DNA of 32,859 nt from an uncultured Anaerovibrio sp. (lineage in GTDB: Bacteria > Bacillota > Negativicutes > Selenomonadales > Selenomonadaceae). Under the pieces are notes generated by a model. That model worked only from the letters and a program-made list of their open reading frames with translations. It had not been told where the DNA came from and did no database searches. The stretch lies in contig CACZYN010000001.1 of assembly GCA_902785445.1 (NCBI GenBank), positions 1-32,859 of the forward strand, written 5' to 3'. A program made the translations under genes and the position numbers. Below are positions 22,378-30,251 of the stretch, piece after piece (position 1 is the stretch's first letter; each line of letters begins with the position of its first letter).

Positions 22378-22425
22378 GATGCCCCTTCCGGCAGCTCGCC
22401 CACAATAAAAGCCGGTCCGCAGACC
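22378..22425 (-). terminator. Terminator of the nim-like gene, fused to repeat copy C
   Basis: On the minus strand GCCGGTC-TGCG-GACCGGC is followed by TTTTATT. The next bases (GTGGGCGAGCTGCCGGAAGG) are a diverged version of the sequence that follows the terminator at 18272-18311, so the repeat and terminator travel together in both places. Confidence 0.7.
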
Positions 22426-22468
22426 GGCCTTTCATGTGATGCTACAACACTCCACAGCAAACAATAAA

Positions 22469-22936
22469 TTAAGCAAGATTTCGTTTTCCGGTAATGTTAT
22501 GAATTATTATTTTGCCAACTTTCAAATGAGCAAGACCATTACACCGGTCCAATGGGTAATCATCATAACCATAGTGCTGGTTAATTAGTCTAAGACATCG
22601 TTTTACTTCATCCGGGTTTGTTACAAATTCGCATTTGCCTTGAGCAATAAAACTTTCATAGCGAGTAGTAATACCATGTTCTGTTAATTCCGTTTTATGG
22701 AATATGTCCCCCTCGACACAAACATTTGAGGATTTTTCCATCAGCTCGATTTTTAGCCCCTCCTGGGCGCAGTGGAAGTAAATAATAGGTGTATTATCCA
22801 TAACTTCCAGCCCGAAAGACAGGGGAACGACATAAGGAAAATCAGGTCCCTGTAAACCAAGGCGTATGGTGCTGCAGCGTTCAAGTATATCAATAATTTC
22901 TAAAAAATCTGTTACTTCACGATCTTTGCGGCGCAT
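22469..22936 (-). CDS. Pyridoxamine 5'-phosphate oxidase-like / NimA-type flavoprotein
   Basis: A 155-residue protein with the FMN-binding split-barrel pattern. The start MRRKDREVTDF, the RLGLQGPDFPYVVPLSFGLE stretch and the YFHCAQEGLKIELM motif match the group of nitroimidazole-resistance (Nim)-like and related oxidases. GGGAGG is 7 bases before the ATG at 22936; another ATG six bases upstream overlaps the ribosome site. Members bind FMN and reduce small molecules. The His common in Nim proteins is present in YFHC, but the actual substrate cannot be inferred. The gene has its own terminator, and inverted repeats lie in its promoter region. Confidence 0.85.
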   Translation of the reverse strand: MRRKDREVTDFLEIIDILERCSTIRLGLQGPDFPYVVPLSFGLEVMDNTPIIYFHCAQEGLKIELMEKSSNVCVEGDIFHKTELTEHGITTRYESFIAQGKCEFVTNPDEVKRCLRLINQHYGYDDYPLDRCNGLAHLKVGKIIIHNITGKRNLA

Positions 22937-22976
22937 ATTCATACCTCCCATATCTTCGTTAGCAAGAGATAAATCT

Positions 22977-23023
22977 TTTATGTGTAACGATATTGTACCA
23001 TGATAAGCGTTGGTACACATAAA
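22977..23023. promoter_or_regulatory. Nested inverted repeats upstream of the nim-like gene
   Basis: TTTATGTGTA (22977-22986) is a perfect inverted match to TACACATAAA (23014-23023). Inside, GTACCA (22995-23000) faces TGGTAC (23011-23016). On the minus strand a TACAAT hexamer lies between them. This looks like an operator over the promoter of the nim-like gene; the regulator is unknown. Confidence 0.4.
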
Positions 23024-23027
23024 TGAA

Positions 23028-23057
23028 AACAAAAAATAAGGTCTGCAAATGCAGACC
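23028..23057 (-). terminator. Terminator downstream of the chr genes
   Basis: GGTCTGC-ATTT-GCAGACC on the minus strand is followed by TTATTTTTTG. It lies ~140 bases after the second chr gene, with an inverted repeat in between. Confidence 0.7.
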
Positions 23058-23194
23058 CCGGAAGCCACGTGAGCAAGAAGCGAAAACTATTATGTCCACT
23101 TTTAAAGGAGGTTCTGGGCTTCCGTGATGGAATGGAACGAATCTAAAAGGAGATTTCATCTGCCAATCCAACCTTCCCAATTGAATTAACGTTG

Positions 23195-23758
23195 TTACAG
23201 TATCATTCCTAGTACTAGTCCGGCTACACCGCTGCCAAACAAAAGCGGGATGAGGCTGATCTTTTTGTATAGAGCTATTAGGGCTAATATCAGGACAATT
23301 ATTCCTTTTAAATCATATTCATAGAGATTGGTGGGCAGAGTTTCTGTATTCCAAACGGACAAATATATGAAGCTCAAACCAGCAACACATATCAGGGCTA
23401 CTACCGCGGGGCGAAGACCGTTTAGTATCCCTTTTATTGTGCTTATTTCTCCGTACTTCTTCAGCAGCCAGGTAATTGTAAGACAAAGGAAGAAGGAGGG
23501 AGTCACAAAGCCGACGGTAGCTGCTATGGCTCCCGGCAAACCAGCTATTTTGGTGCCGGTAAAGGTGGCAGCGTTAATACCGATGGGGCCGGGGGTCATT
23601 TGGGATATGGTAAATATATCCACAAATTCCGTCATGGTGAGCCAGTGGTAATTATCCACTACTGCGGCCTGTATCCAAGGGAGGGAGGCATAGCCACCCC
23701 CTACACAAAAAAGGCCGATTTTACAAAATTCCCAATATAATTGAAGTATTATATCCAT
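23195..23758 (-). CDS. chrA: Chromate transporter family protein, half-size (second gene of pair)
   Basis: A 187-residue membrane protein of the CHR family. The opening FCKIGLFCVGGGYASLPWIQ and the SQMTPGPIGINAATF motif are diagnostic of one ChrA domain. Short-chain ChrA proteins come as adjacent pairs that act together; here the partner ends 12 bases upstream. AAGGAGG lies 7 bases before the ATG and overlaps the stop of the partner. About five to six membrane spans. Family members export chromate, but in many anaerobes the true substrate is unproven. Confidence 0.9.
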   Translation of the reverse strand: MDIILQLYWEFCKIGLFCVGGGYASLPWIQAAVVDNYHWLTMTEFVDIFTISQMTPGPIGINAATFTGTKIAGLPGAIAATVGFVTPSFFLCLTITWLLKKYGEISTIKGILNGLRPAVVALICVAGLSFIYLSVWNTETLPTNLYEYDLKGIIVLILALIALYKKISLIPLLFGSGVAGLVLGMIL

Positions 23759-23770
23759 TATCAGCCCTCC

Positions 23771-24373
23771 TTAATTATACTTTGGACTACGCAGGAGCAG
23801 CAGTCCGATAAAGGCATCTACCAGCACACAATACATGAGGTTAACCTCAAAAATTAAGGCGGCGATAAAGGTGGCAATGCATATTAAAATAGGTATGAGC
23901 TGTTTTTTGGTAATGAGCTTTTTGACCAGGTCAATGGCAACTTTGATAATTACCGCCGTTGCTCCGCATTGCATGCCCTTTAACAGCAACTGAACATAGG
24001 GATTGTGAGCGAACAGGTCGTAAAAAAAGGCGATGATGGTCATGGTAATGAGGGGCGGAAGTACTGTGGCTAAGGTAGTAACCAATGTTCCGGCCAGACC
24101 CGCCATGCGATGCCCTAGCATTATGGAGGCGTTCACTGCCATTACTCCCGGCAGTGATTGGGCGATGGCGGCAATATCCAAAGTCTCCTTGTCATTAATC
24201 CAGCCATATTCATCCACGAATTTGGTTTTTAAGAGGGGGATAATGACCATCCCTCCACCAACGGTAAAGGCACTGATGAGAAAGGTGGATTTAAACAATA
24301 CCCAGTAAAAGTGTCTGGTGCCAGGCTGTATATTTAGTTTGCCAATGGCTTCATCCATTTTTTCTATATCCAT
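23771..24373 (-). CDS. chrA: Chromate transporter family protein, half-size (first gene of pair)
   Basis: A 200-residue membrane protein of the CHR family. GAAGGAG is 6 bases before the ATG at 24373; an ATG at 24388 overlaps that site and was rejected. The CHR motifs are FLISAFTVGGGMVIIPLL and AQSLPGVMAVNASIMLGHRM. The polar N-terminus (~25 residues) precedes about six spans. It is the first gene of the pair, and the two halves probably form a heterodimer. A perfect palindrome (24391-24416) sits immediately upstream, suggesting repression by an unlinked regulator. Substrate not established. Confidence 0.9.
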   Translation of the reverse strand: MDIEKMDEAIGKLNIQPGTRHFYWVLFKSTFLISAFTVGGGMVIIPLLKTKFVDEYGWINDKETLDIAAIAQSLPGVMAVNASIMLGHRMAGLAGTLVTTLATVLPPLITMTIIAFFYDLFAHNPYVQLLLKGMQCGATAVIIKVAIDLVKKLITKKQLIPILICIATFIAALIFEVNLMYCVLVDAFIGLLLLRSPKYN

Positions 24374-24390
24374 TTGTGTCTCCTTCATGC

Positions 24391-24416
24391 TACAATATAA
24401 TACAGGTTATATTGTA
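24391..24416. promoter_or_regulatory. Perfect palindromic operator upstream of the chr pair
   Basis: TACAATATAA-TACAGG-TTATATTGTA: 10-base arms with no mismatch around a 6-base centre. It lies 18 bases before the chr ATG and overlaps AT-rich -10-like sequence (TATTAT on the minus strand). This is typical of a dimeric repressor site; no regulator gene is adjacent. Confidence 0.6.
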
Positions 24417-24642
24417 CACCGAGCCTATATATTTGCAAGGGAAGTCAAGTGAAAAAATATATTTTTACACATGAAAAGACGCCCCTTGGAGATTAGGGAC
24501 GTCTCACGGAGAAGGAATGATAATGGGATACAAATCAAAGCATTTTCCGTGCAGCTGTCAAATGGAGAGTTTTAACAGCCACATGCCTTGACCTGTTTAT
24601 AGAAGAACCTTTCTTCTATTTTGTGTGTATATGTTATCATGC
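24417..24642. other. Intergenic region between chr operator and small membrane protein gene
   Basis: Holds an imperfect hairpin (AGACG.CCC with GGG.CGTCT, 24477-24504) whose minus strand runs into TTTTC, so it may be an orphan terminator. A possible tiny plus-strand reading frame (24523-24591, about 22 codons, GAAGGA before it) encodes MGYKSKHFPCSCQMESF. Nothing else was recognised. Confidence 0.3.
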
Positions 24643-24648
24643 TATTAT
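24621..24648 (+). promoter_or_regulatory. Promoter of the small acidic-tailed membrane protein gene
   Basis: TTGTGT (24621-24626), a 16-base spacer and TATTAT (24643-24648), with TG at 24639-24641 giving an extended -10. Confidence 0.5.
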
Positions 24649-24697
24649 TAAATAATAATTAGAATAAGATTAATTTTATAAAATTGGGAGTGAGATT

Positions 24698-24913
24698 ATG
24701 AATATCATGAAAATCTGTCTGGTGGTTGTGCTGATTTTTTGGCTTATTACGGAATTTGCCCCGGAGGAAATTTCTGCTATAACCGGCATGATAGGCATTG
24801 GCGTAGCGGTGGTGGCTGTTATATTGTTTAACAATCACCATAACAAGAAAAAGGCTGAACAGGATGATGAGGATAACATGGATGAAGTTATTGAAGAGGA
24901 TACTGAAGAGTAA
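24698..24913 (+). CDS. Small membrane protein with acidic cytoplasmic tail, unrecognised
   Basis: A 71-residue protein. GGGAG lies 7 bases before the ATG. Two hydrophobic segments (~5-20 and ~28-44) are separated by a short EFAPEEISAIT loop. The tail begins with NNHHNKKK and ends in a run of Asp and Glu (about 15 acidic residues). No family was recognised. Its own promoter and good ribosome site support expression. It precedes the permease gene by about 100 bases with no obvious terminator between. Confidence 0.65.
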   Translation: MNIMKICLVVVLIFWLITEFAPEEISAITGMIGIGVAVVAVILFNNHHNKKKAEQDDEDNMDEVIEEDTEE

Positions 24914-25016
24914 TTAAAATTAATATAATTAAAATATAGTAATCTGCATAAAAAAATGGTATAGTAGACAGGACGTTTTTACCAAAAAAGATTTGAAAGG
25001 TTGTGTTAATGAGACA

Positions 25017-26414
25017 ATGGAAGAAAAAGGAATGAAAAGGGGATTGAAAAACCGCCATTTACAGCTCATATCCTTAGGGGGAGTAATCAGTAGCGGATAT
25101 TTCCTTGGCACAGGCTATATTTTGGAACAGGCCGGACCAGCATCAGTAGTGTCCTATTTGTTAGGCGGTGCTATTGTTTTGTGCGTCATGCTTTGTTTAG
25201 CGGAATTGGCCGTGGCTGAACCTATCGCAGGCTCTTTTGTTACTTACGCGAGAAAGTATATAAATCCTACCTGGGCCTGTGGTGTTGGCTGGACCTATTG
25301 GGTCACTTGGGTTACTTATGTTCCTGCCGAAATGATTGCGGCGGGCATTATAATGAATAATTTCGTGCCGGAAGTCAGTCAACTGTGGTGGGCGATTCTT
25401 TTTTGTCTGTTGGTCACATTGGTAAACATTTTTCAAGTAGATAAATTTGGCGAAAGTGAATTTTGGCTGGCCATAATCAAGATACTTGCTCTTATTGCTT
25501 TCAGTATTGTGGGTATCATGATAATACTGGGTATAATAGGTGATCAGGGCTTTATTGGGACGACCTTGCTCTTGGGCAGCGGTGGTTTTGCCCCAAATGG
25601 CTATTGGGCCATTATCCTCATAATGACCATTATTTTGGTTAATTTCCAGGGAACAGAAATCATCGGCTTGGCAGCTGGTGAGTGCGAGGAACCAGCTAAA
25701 AGTATTCCTTTGGCGGTTAGAAATGTAACCTGGCGTATTATCGCTTTATATATAGTTCCAATTTCTATTTTGGTATCTATATTGCCTTGGGATCAGGCAG
25801 GTTTGGATGAAAGTGTATTTGCGGTTGCTTTGGCCAATTACGGCTTGGATAAGTTCGCGGCCTGCTTCAGTTTCGTTATTTTGACGGCGGCTCTTTCCTG
25901 TGTAAATTCTGGCTTGTATGGCACCAGTCGGGCTATGTATTCATTGGCATCCATCGGTATGGCCCCTAAGACCTTTGCGAAGCTCAATAAAAATGGCGTT
26001 CCGCAGAATTCGGTAATTATTACCATTGCCACCTGTTGGCTGATTATCCTTTTGTACAGTTTTGATACCAGCGATATGGCTTACACATATTTGCTTTCCT
26101 TGTCTGGTTTTACGGGAGCCATTGCCTGGATTTCCATCTGCTGGAGTCAGTACAATTTCCGTAAGCATTGTCGGGCCAGAAATTCGGAAGACAGACTGCG
26201 TTATAAGACACCGTTCTTCCCTTTCGTTACACTGTTTGGTATTTGGGCCCAGGTAATCTGCATGGTGGTTATAGCCTCTACCCCGGATTTGCGGGAGACG
26301 ATTTATTTGGGAGTAATCAGTTTGATAATCCCTATGGCGATATTTAAAATCGGTACTCGAAATCGTAAGAGTAAAAAACGGAAAAGATTGGCGGCTATCA
26401 GCGCCACTAAATAA
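25017..26414 (+). CDS. Amino-acid permease (APC superfamily, AAT type)
   Basis: A 465-residue, 12-span inner-membrane transporter. The N-terminal GLKNRHLQLISLGGVISSGY and following FLGTG match the first helix signature of AAT-family permeases. The conserved GECEEPAKSIPLAVRNV loop and the SGLYGTSRAMYSLASIG motif after helix 8 are also present. The start is uncertain: ATG 25017 gives the usual MEEKGMKRGLKNRH opening but its nearest AAAGG is 16 bases away; TTG at 24993 or ATG at 25032 are alternatives. The substrate is probably a cationic, aromatic or small neutral amino acid, but cannot be specified. A terminator follows. Confidence 0.9.
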   Translation: MEEKGMKRGLKNRHLQLISLGGVISSGYFLGTGYILEQAGPASVVSYLLGGAIVLCVMLCLAELAVAEPIAGSFVTYARKYINPTWACGVGWTYWVTWVTYVPAEMIAAGIIMNNFVPEVSQLWWAILFCLLVTLVNIFQVDKFGESEFWLAIIKILALIAFSIVGIMIILGIIGDQGFIGTTLLLGSGGFAPNGYWAIILIMTIILVNFQGTEIIGLAAGECEEPAKSIPLAVRNVTWRIIALYIVPISILVSILPWDQAGLDESVFAVALANYGLDKFAACFSFVILTAALSCVNSGLYGTSRAMYSLASIGMAPKTFAKLNKNGVPQNSVIITIATCWLIILLYSFDTSDMAYTYLLSLSGFTGAIAWISICWSQYNFRKHCRARNSEDRLRYKTPFFPFVTLFGIWAQVICMVVIASTPDLRETIYLGVISLIIPMAIFKIGTRNRKSKKRKRLAAISATK

Positions 26415-26421
26415 AAATGTC

Positions 26422-26458
26422 GAGTCCTTTTTGACAATGGGTCAGAGAGGACTCTTTT
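26422..26458 (+). terminator. Terminator after the amino-acid permease
   Basis: GAGTCCT pairs with AGGACTC, with an inner TGAC/GTCA stem, and TTTT follows. Confidence 0.8.
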
Positions 26459-26460
26459 AA

Positions 26461-26489
26461 TTGAAAAATACATCCCTCCGTGATAGAAT
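26461..26489 (+). promoter_or_regulatory. Promoter of the L,D-transpeptidase gene
   Basis: TTGAAA (26461-26466), a 17-base spacer and TAGAAT (26484-26489): a near-consensus promoter directly after the permease terminator. Confidence 0.7.
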
Positions 26490-26531
26490 TTTAGTTAGGG
26501 GTTAAATAAATTATTTTTTCAGGGGGATAAT

Positions 26532-27503
26532 ATGAGAGGCGTAAAAAAAATAGCGGGAATTATTACGGTAGCAGTAATGTTGCTGGGTAATTTGGCTTTC
26601 GCTGCCGAGGGGGAAAAGGCCAGCGAGGAAATAATTCCCATGGTGAATGACGGTACCAAAATTGTCATCAATCTGGCTAGTCGTGGACTGTATTTGTTTG
26701 AGCAGGGGACAAAGACCAGACTCTATCCGATAGCCTGTGGTAAGCCTTCAGATCCTACACCGATAGGATATCGCAAGGTTTATGAAAAGGAAGTAAATCC
26801 GGTTTGGCGGGATTCCCGTGATCCAAGCAGTGTGGTCTATTCCGGACCGGACAATCCATTGGGATATCGTTGGATTGGTATTGGAGGGTATTATGGCATC
26901 CATGGCACCAACAATCCAAGCAGTATTGGTTCCTACGCATCCAGAGGCTGTATACGCATGATGGAAAAGGATGTGGAGGAGCTCTATGAACGGGTGGCAG
27001 TTGGTACCCCAGTGGAGATTTTTTATAATCGAGTTGTGGTGGAAAAAGCCCCGGATGATCAGGTAACTTATTACATTTATCCGGATTCCTACGGGCGTCA
27101 GCCTATTACCGTGGCTCAGGTAAACGAGTGGCTCCACGGATTTGGGGTGGAGTGCTTTGAAAGTGATGCGGCTATATCGGCAAAGATTAATGCATCAGAC
27201 GGACAGCCGACTTACATTGCCCGGTCCTATAATTTGGAGGTAAATGGCGGCCTTATATCCTGGAAAGCCGTGGAACGGGAAGGGATATATTATTTGCCGT
27301 TGATTCAGATGGCGGAGGCTTTGAAATTGCCTGTGCATTACGATCGGGTCAATGGGGTTGTTACTACCAGTTATGGTACTACATCGGTTTATGATTTTAA
27401 GAATGTGCTGTATATAAATGCTGATGATGCAGAGAAATTATTGCATGTTAACGGTGGCAAGCAGGATAGGACCTTATTTTCCTACTACAAAATGAAGGAT
27501 TAA
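26532..27503 (+). CDS. L,D-transpeptidase (YkuD domain) with C-terminal stalk domain
   Basis: A 323-residue exported cell-wall enzyme. The signal peptide (1-~25, basic start, IITVAVMLLGNLAFAA) is followed by a YkuD domain (~40-165). Its active site reads YGIHGTNNPSSIG (H124) then SRGCIRMM with nucleophile C140. YkuD enzymes make 3-3 cross-links or attach molecules to peptidoglycan. A middle region (~170-215) includes an ITVAQVNEWLHGFG helix. The last ~100 residues (LEVNGGLISWKAVEREGIYY then LPLIQMAEAL) resemble the copper-amine-oxidase-N-like/stalk domain of Firmicute surface proteins. AGGGGG lies 5 bases before the ATG. It is transcribed from its own promoter. Confidence 0.92.
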   Translation: MRGVKKIAGIITVAVMLLGNLAFAAEGEKASEEIIPMVNDGTKIVINLASRGLYLFEQGTKTRLYPIACGKPSDPTPIGYRKVYEKEVNPVWRDSRDPSSVVYSGPDNPLGYRWIGIGGYYGIHGTNNPSSIGSYASRGCIRMMEKDVEELYERVAVGTPVEIFYNRVVVEKAPDDQVTYYIYPDSYGRQPITVAQVNEWLHGFGVECFESDAAISAKINASDGQPTYIARSYNLEVNGGLISWKAVEREGIYYLPLIQMAEALKLPVHYDRVNGVVTTSYGTTSVYDFKNVLYINADDAEKLLHVNGGKQDRTLFSYYKMKD

Positions 27504-27520
27504 ACTTAGTTAGTGCAAAG

Positions 27521-27548
27521 GGCTTCGTACATAAATGTGTACGAAGCC
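27521..27548 (+). terminator. Hairpin between the L,D-transpeptidase gene and polA
   Basis: GGCTTCGTACA pairs perfectly with TGTACGAAGCC (11 base pairs). The U-run is absent (TGCTTATG follows), so it is a weak terminator or an mRNA-processing/stability hairpin. It ends 23 bases before the polA start. Confidence 0.55.
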
Positions 27549-27571
27549 TGCTTATGCGTGGAGGTATAGTT

Positions 27572-30238
27572 TTGAAGAAGAAATTTTTTATTTTGGATGG
27601 CAGCAGCTTATTATATCGGGCTTTTTATGCGCTGCCTCTCTTGGAGTCCAAGTCTGGTGAATTTACCAATGCCATATATGGCTTTTCCAATATGCTGTTG
27701 AAGCTTTTGGGAGAATGGCAGCCGGATGCCTTGGTAATCGCCTTTGACAAGGGCAAAAAGACCTTCCGCAATGAGATGTTTGCTGACTATAAGGGAACAC
27801 GCAAGCCTACTCCGCCAGAGCTTTTAAGCCAAATTCCGCTGTTTCACGAAATGTTGGAGGCTTGGGGAATAACTCTGGTGGAGCTGGCTGGCTATGAAGC
27901 CGATGATATAATTGGTACATTGGCTAACAAGGCAGTAGGCGAAGGATATGAAGCTTATGTGGTAACCGGCGATCGGGATGCCCTGCAGCTGGTTAAGCCT
28001 GATTTAAAGGTGCTGTTTACCAAAAAGGGAATTTCTGAGCTCAAAGTTTATGATGAGGCGGCTTTTCAGGAAGAATATGGCCTGGATCCAATTCAGTTAA
28101 TTGATATGAAGGGCCTGATGGGGGATACTTCGGATAATATCCCTGGTGTTCCGGGAGTAGGTCCCAAAACGGCTATAAAATTATTGGCGGCATACGGTTC
28201 CTTGGAGGAAGTATTGCTGCATATAGAAGAAATTTCCGGCAAAAAATTGCAGGAAAATATCCGGGATAATCAGCAACAGGCAGTATTGTCCAAGAAATTG
28301 GCGACAATTTGCACTGAAGTGCCGGTGGAATTTGATGCGGAAGCATTTAAAATAAACACCAATGGTGCTGCCCTTAAGGGCTTTTATACCCGATATAATA
28401 TACGCTCTGTTTTGAAGGCAATACAACCATTCATTTCCGAGGAAGATGGGGATGCTGACCTAGAGGAACAACAGCTTGCCATTCCGGAATGTCATATTGT
28501 TGATTCGGTTGGAAAGGCCAAGGAATTGGCTGATAAATGTAAAAAAACAGGTGAAGTATATGTGTCAGCCCTGTTTGAGGGCAAGGTACCGGAAGTTAGC
28601 TTGTCCGGACTGGGTCTCTCTCTGGCTGGTGAGCGGTATTATTTGCCCATAGGCCGTGAGGCTGATAATGGCCTTGAGTCAATGCTCTTTGCGCCATCAT
28701 GTGCGGATAATCAGGTTTGGGAAGCTATTAAGCCTGTGTTTTCGGATGACAAAATTGTAAAATATCTCCACAACGTAAAGATGTACTACCATGCCGGAAT
28801 AGAAGTTATGGGGAAAATATTCGATGTGGAGTTAATGGGTTATTTGCTGAATCCGGCCAGCAGCCAATATGATATAAAATCCCTGTCCGGGATATATGCG
28901 CCGGAATTAATGGGGACCTCTAAGGAGACTGCTGCCAGTGAAATATGTTCTTGGCAGGCCTTTTCTATGTCTCTTTTTGTTGGAGAAATGTTGACTGAGC
29001 TGGACAAAAAGGATTTGACCAGGCTATACACCGATATTGAGCTGCCATTGGTAAAGGTTTTGGCCGATATGGAGGAGTATGGTATTTATGTGAATCGCCA
29101 AAGCCTACAGGAGCAGGCGGTAAAAGTTGGTGGTATAATTAATGCCTTGGAGCAGGAAATATACCAGCTGGCTGGTCAGGAATTCAATGTTAATTCTCCC
29201 AAGCAGCTAGGGGAGGTTCTCTTTGAAAAGTTGGGTTTGCCTGTAATAAAGAAAACCAAAACGGGTTATTCTACCAATGCAGAGGTGTTGGAGCAGCTGC
29301 GGGATGCTCACCCGATAATTGAGAAAATATTGAGCTACCGCATCTGGACTAAGCTGAAATCCACCTATTTGGATGGTATAATTCCGCTGATAAATCCGAA
29401 TACCCATCGTATTCATACCAGCTTCAATCAGACGGTTACTGCTACAGGACGTCTTAGCAGTTCGGATCCCAATTTACAGAACATCCCGGTACGCCGGGAG
29501 GAAGGCAAGAAAATTCGTCAGTTATTTGAACCTGGGGAAGGCTACGATTATCTTCTTTCCGCAGATTACTCCCAGATTGAATTACGGGTTTTGGCAGATA
29601 TGTCCCAGGATAAGAGCTTTATTAAGGCCTTTAAGGAAAATGAGGATATTCATGCCCGGACGGCTGCCGAGGTGTTCGGGGTGGATATAAAAGAGGTTAC
29701 CCCGCAGCTTCGCCGCAGTGCCAAAGCGGTTAATTTCGGTATCGTTTACGGAATAAGCGATTATGGCTTATCCCAGGATTTAAAGATAACTCGCAAGGAA
29801 GCAGCAGGCTATATTGAAAGCTATTTTGAAAAGTGCCCGGGGGTTAAGGCCTTCATTGATAAGACAGTGGCTGATGCCCATACCAAGGGCTATGTTCAGA
29901 CAGCCTTTGGGCGGCGACGGGATTTACCGGCCATTAACAGCAGCAATTATATGCAGCGGATGTTGGCAGAACGAATGGCCATGAATACACCTATTCAAGG
30001 TACAGCTGCAGATATTATCAAGGTGGCTATGATTCGGGCCCATAAAATGATAAAAAAAGCTGGTCTGAAAAGCCGTATCCTGCTGCAAGTTCACGATGAA
30101 CTGGTTTTGGAAGTAACTGAAGCCGAGCTGGCGCAAGTGAAGGGGATATTGAAGGAATCTATGGAAAAGGCTGTGACGCTGCAAGTTCCACTATCCATAG
30201 ACATTAATTTAGGTAAAAACTGGTCTGAAGCCAAGTAA
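27572..30238 (+). CDS. polA: DNA polymerase I
   Basis: An 888-residue repair and Okazaki-fragment polymerase. The TTG at 27572 was chosen because GGAGG (27560-27564) lies 7 bases before it; the longer ATG at 27554 overlaps upstream of that site. The 5' nuclease domain (1-~290) shows the FDKGKKTFRN, YEADDIIGTLA, TGDRDALQL and GDTSDNIPGVPGVGPKTA motifs. The middle domain (~300-480) lacks the D-x-E of a proofreading exonuclease (it reads VYVSALFEGK), so proofreading is probably lost, as in Bacillus-type Pol I. Polymerase motifs are intact: DYSQIELR (665-672), RRSAKAVNFGIVYGIS and HDE (841-843). It heads a tight operon with mutM, coaE and slt. Confidence 0.96.
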   Translation: MKKKFFILDGSSLLYRAFYALPLLESKSGEFTNAIYGFSNMLLKLLGEWQPDALVIAFDKGKKTFRNEMFADYKGTRKPTPPELLSQIPLFHEMLEAWGITLVELAGYEADDIIGTLANKAVGEGYEAYVVTGDRDALQLVKPDLKVLFTKKGISELKVYDEAAFQEEYGLDPIQLIDMKGLMGDTSDNIPGVPGVGPKTAIKLLAAYGSLEEVLLHIEEISGKKLQENIRDNQQQAVLSKKLATICTEVPVEFDAEAFKINTNGAALKGFYTRYNIRSVLKAIQPFISEEDGDADLEEQQLAIPECHIVDSVGKAKELADKCKKTGEVYVSALFEGKVPEVSLSGLGLSLAGERYYLPIGREADNGLESMLFAPSCADNQVWEAIKPVFSDDKIVKYLHNVKMYYHAGIEVMGKIFDVELMGYLLNPASSQYDIKSLSGIYAPELMGTSKETAASEICSWQAFSMSLFVGEMLTELDKKDLTRLYTDIELPLVKVLADMEEYGIYVNRQSLQEQAVKVGGIINALEQEIYQLAGQEFNVNSPKQLGEVLFEKLGLPVIKKTKTGYSTNAEVLEQLRDAHPIIEKILSYRIWTKLKSTYLDGIIPLINPNTHRIHTSFNQTVTATGRLSSSDPNLQNIPVRREEGKKIRQLFEPGEGYDYLLSADYSQIELRVLADMSQDKSFIKAFKENEDIHARTAAEVFGVDIKEVTPQLRRSAKAVNFGIVYGISDYGLSQDLKITRKEAAGYIESYFEKCPGVKAFIDKTVADAHTKGYVQTAFGRRRDLPAINSSNYMQRMLAERMAMNTPIQGTAADIIKVAMIRAHKMIKKAGLKSRILLQVHDELVLEVTEAELAQVKGILKESMEKAVTLQVPLSIDINLGKNWSEAK

Positions 30239-30251
30239 AGGAGAATATATA

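Noticed and set aside
22937..23068. Longer N-terminus for the nim-like protein
   Set aside because: The extension lacks a ribosome site and overlaps the inverted repeats; family proteins start at MRRKDRE.
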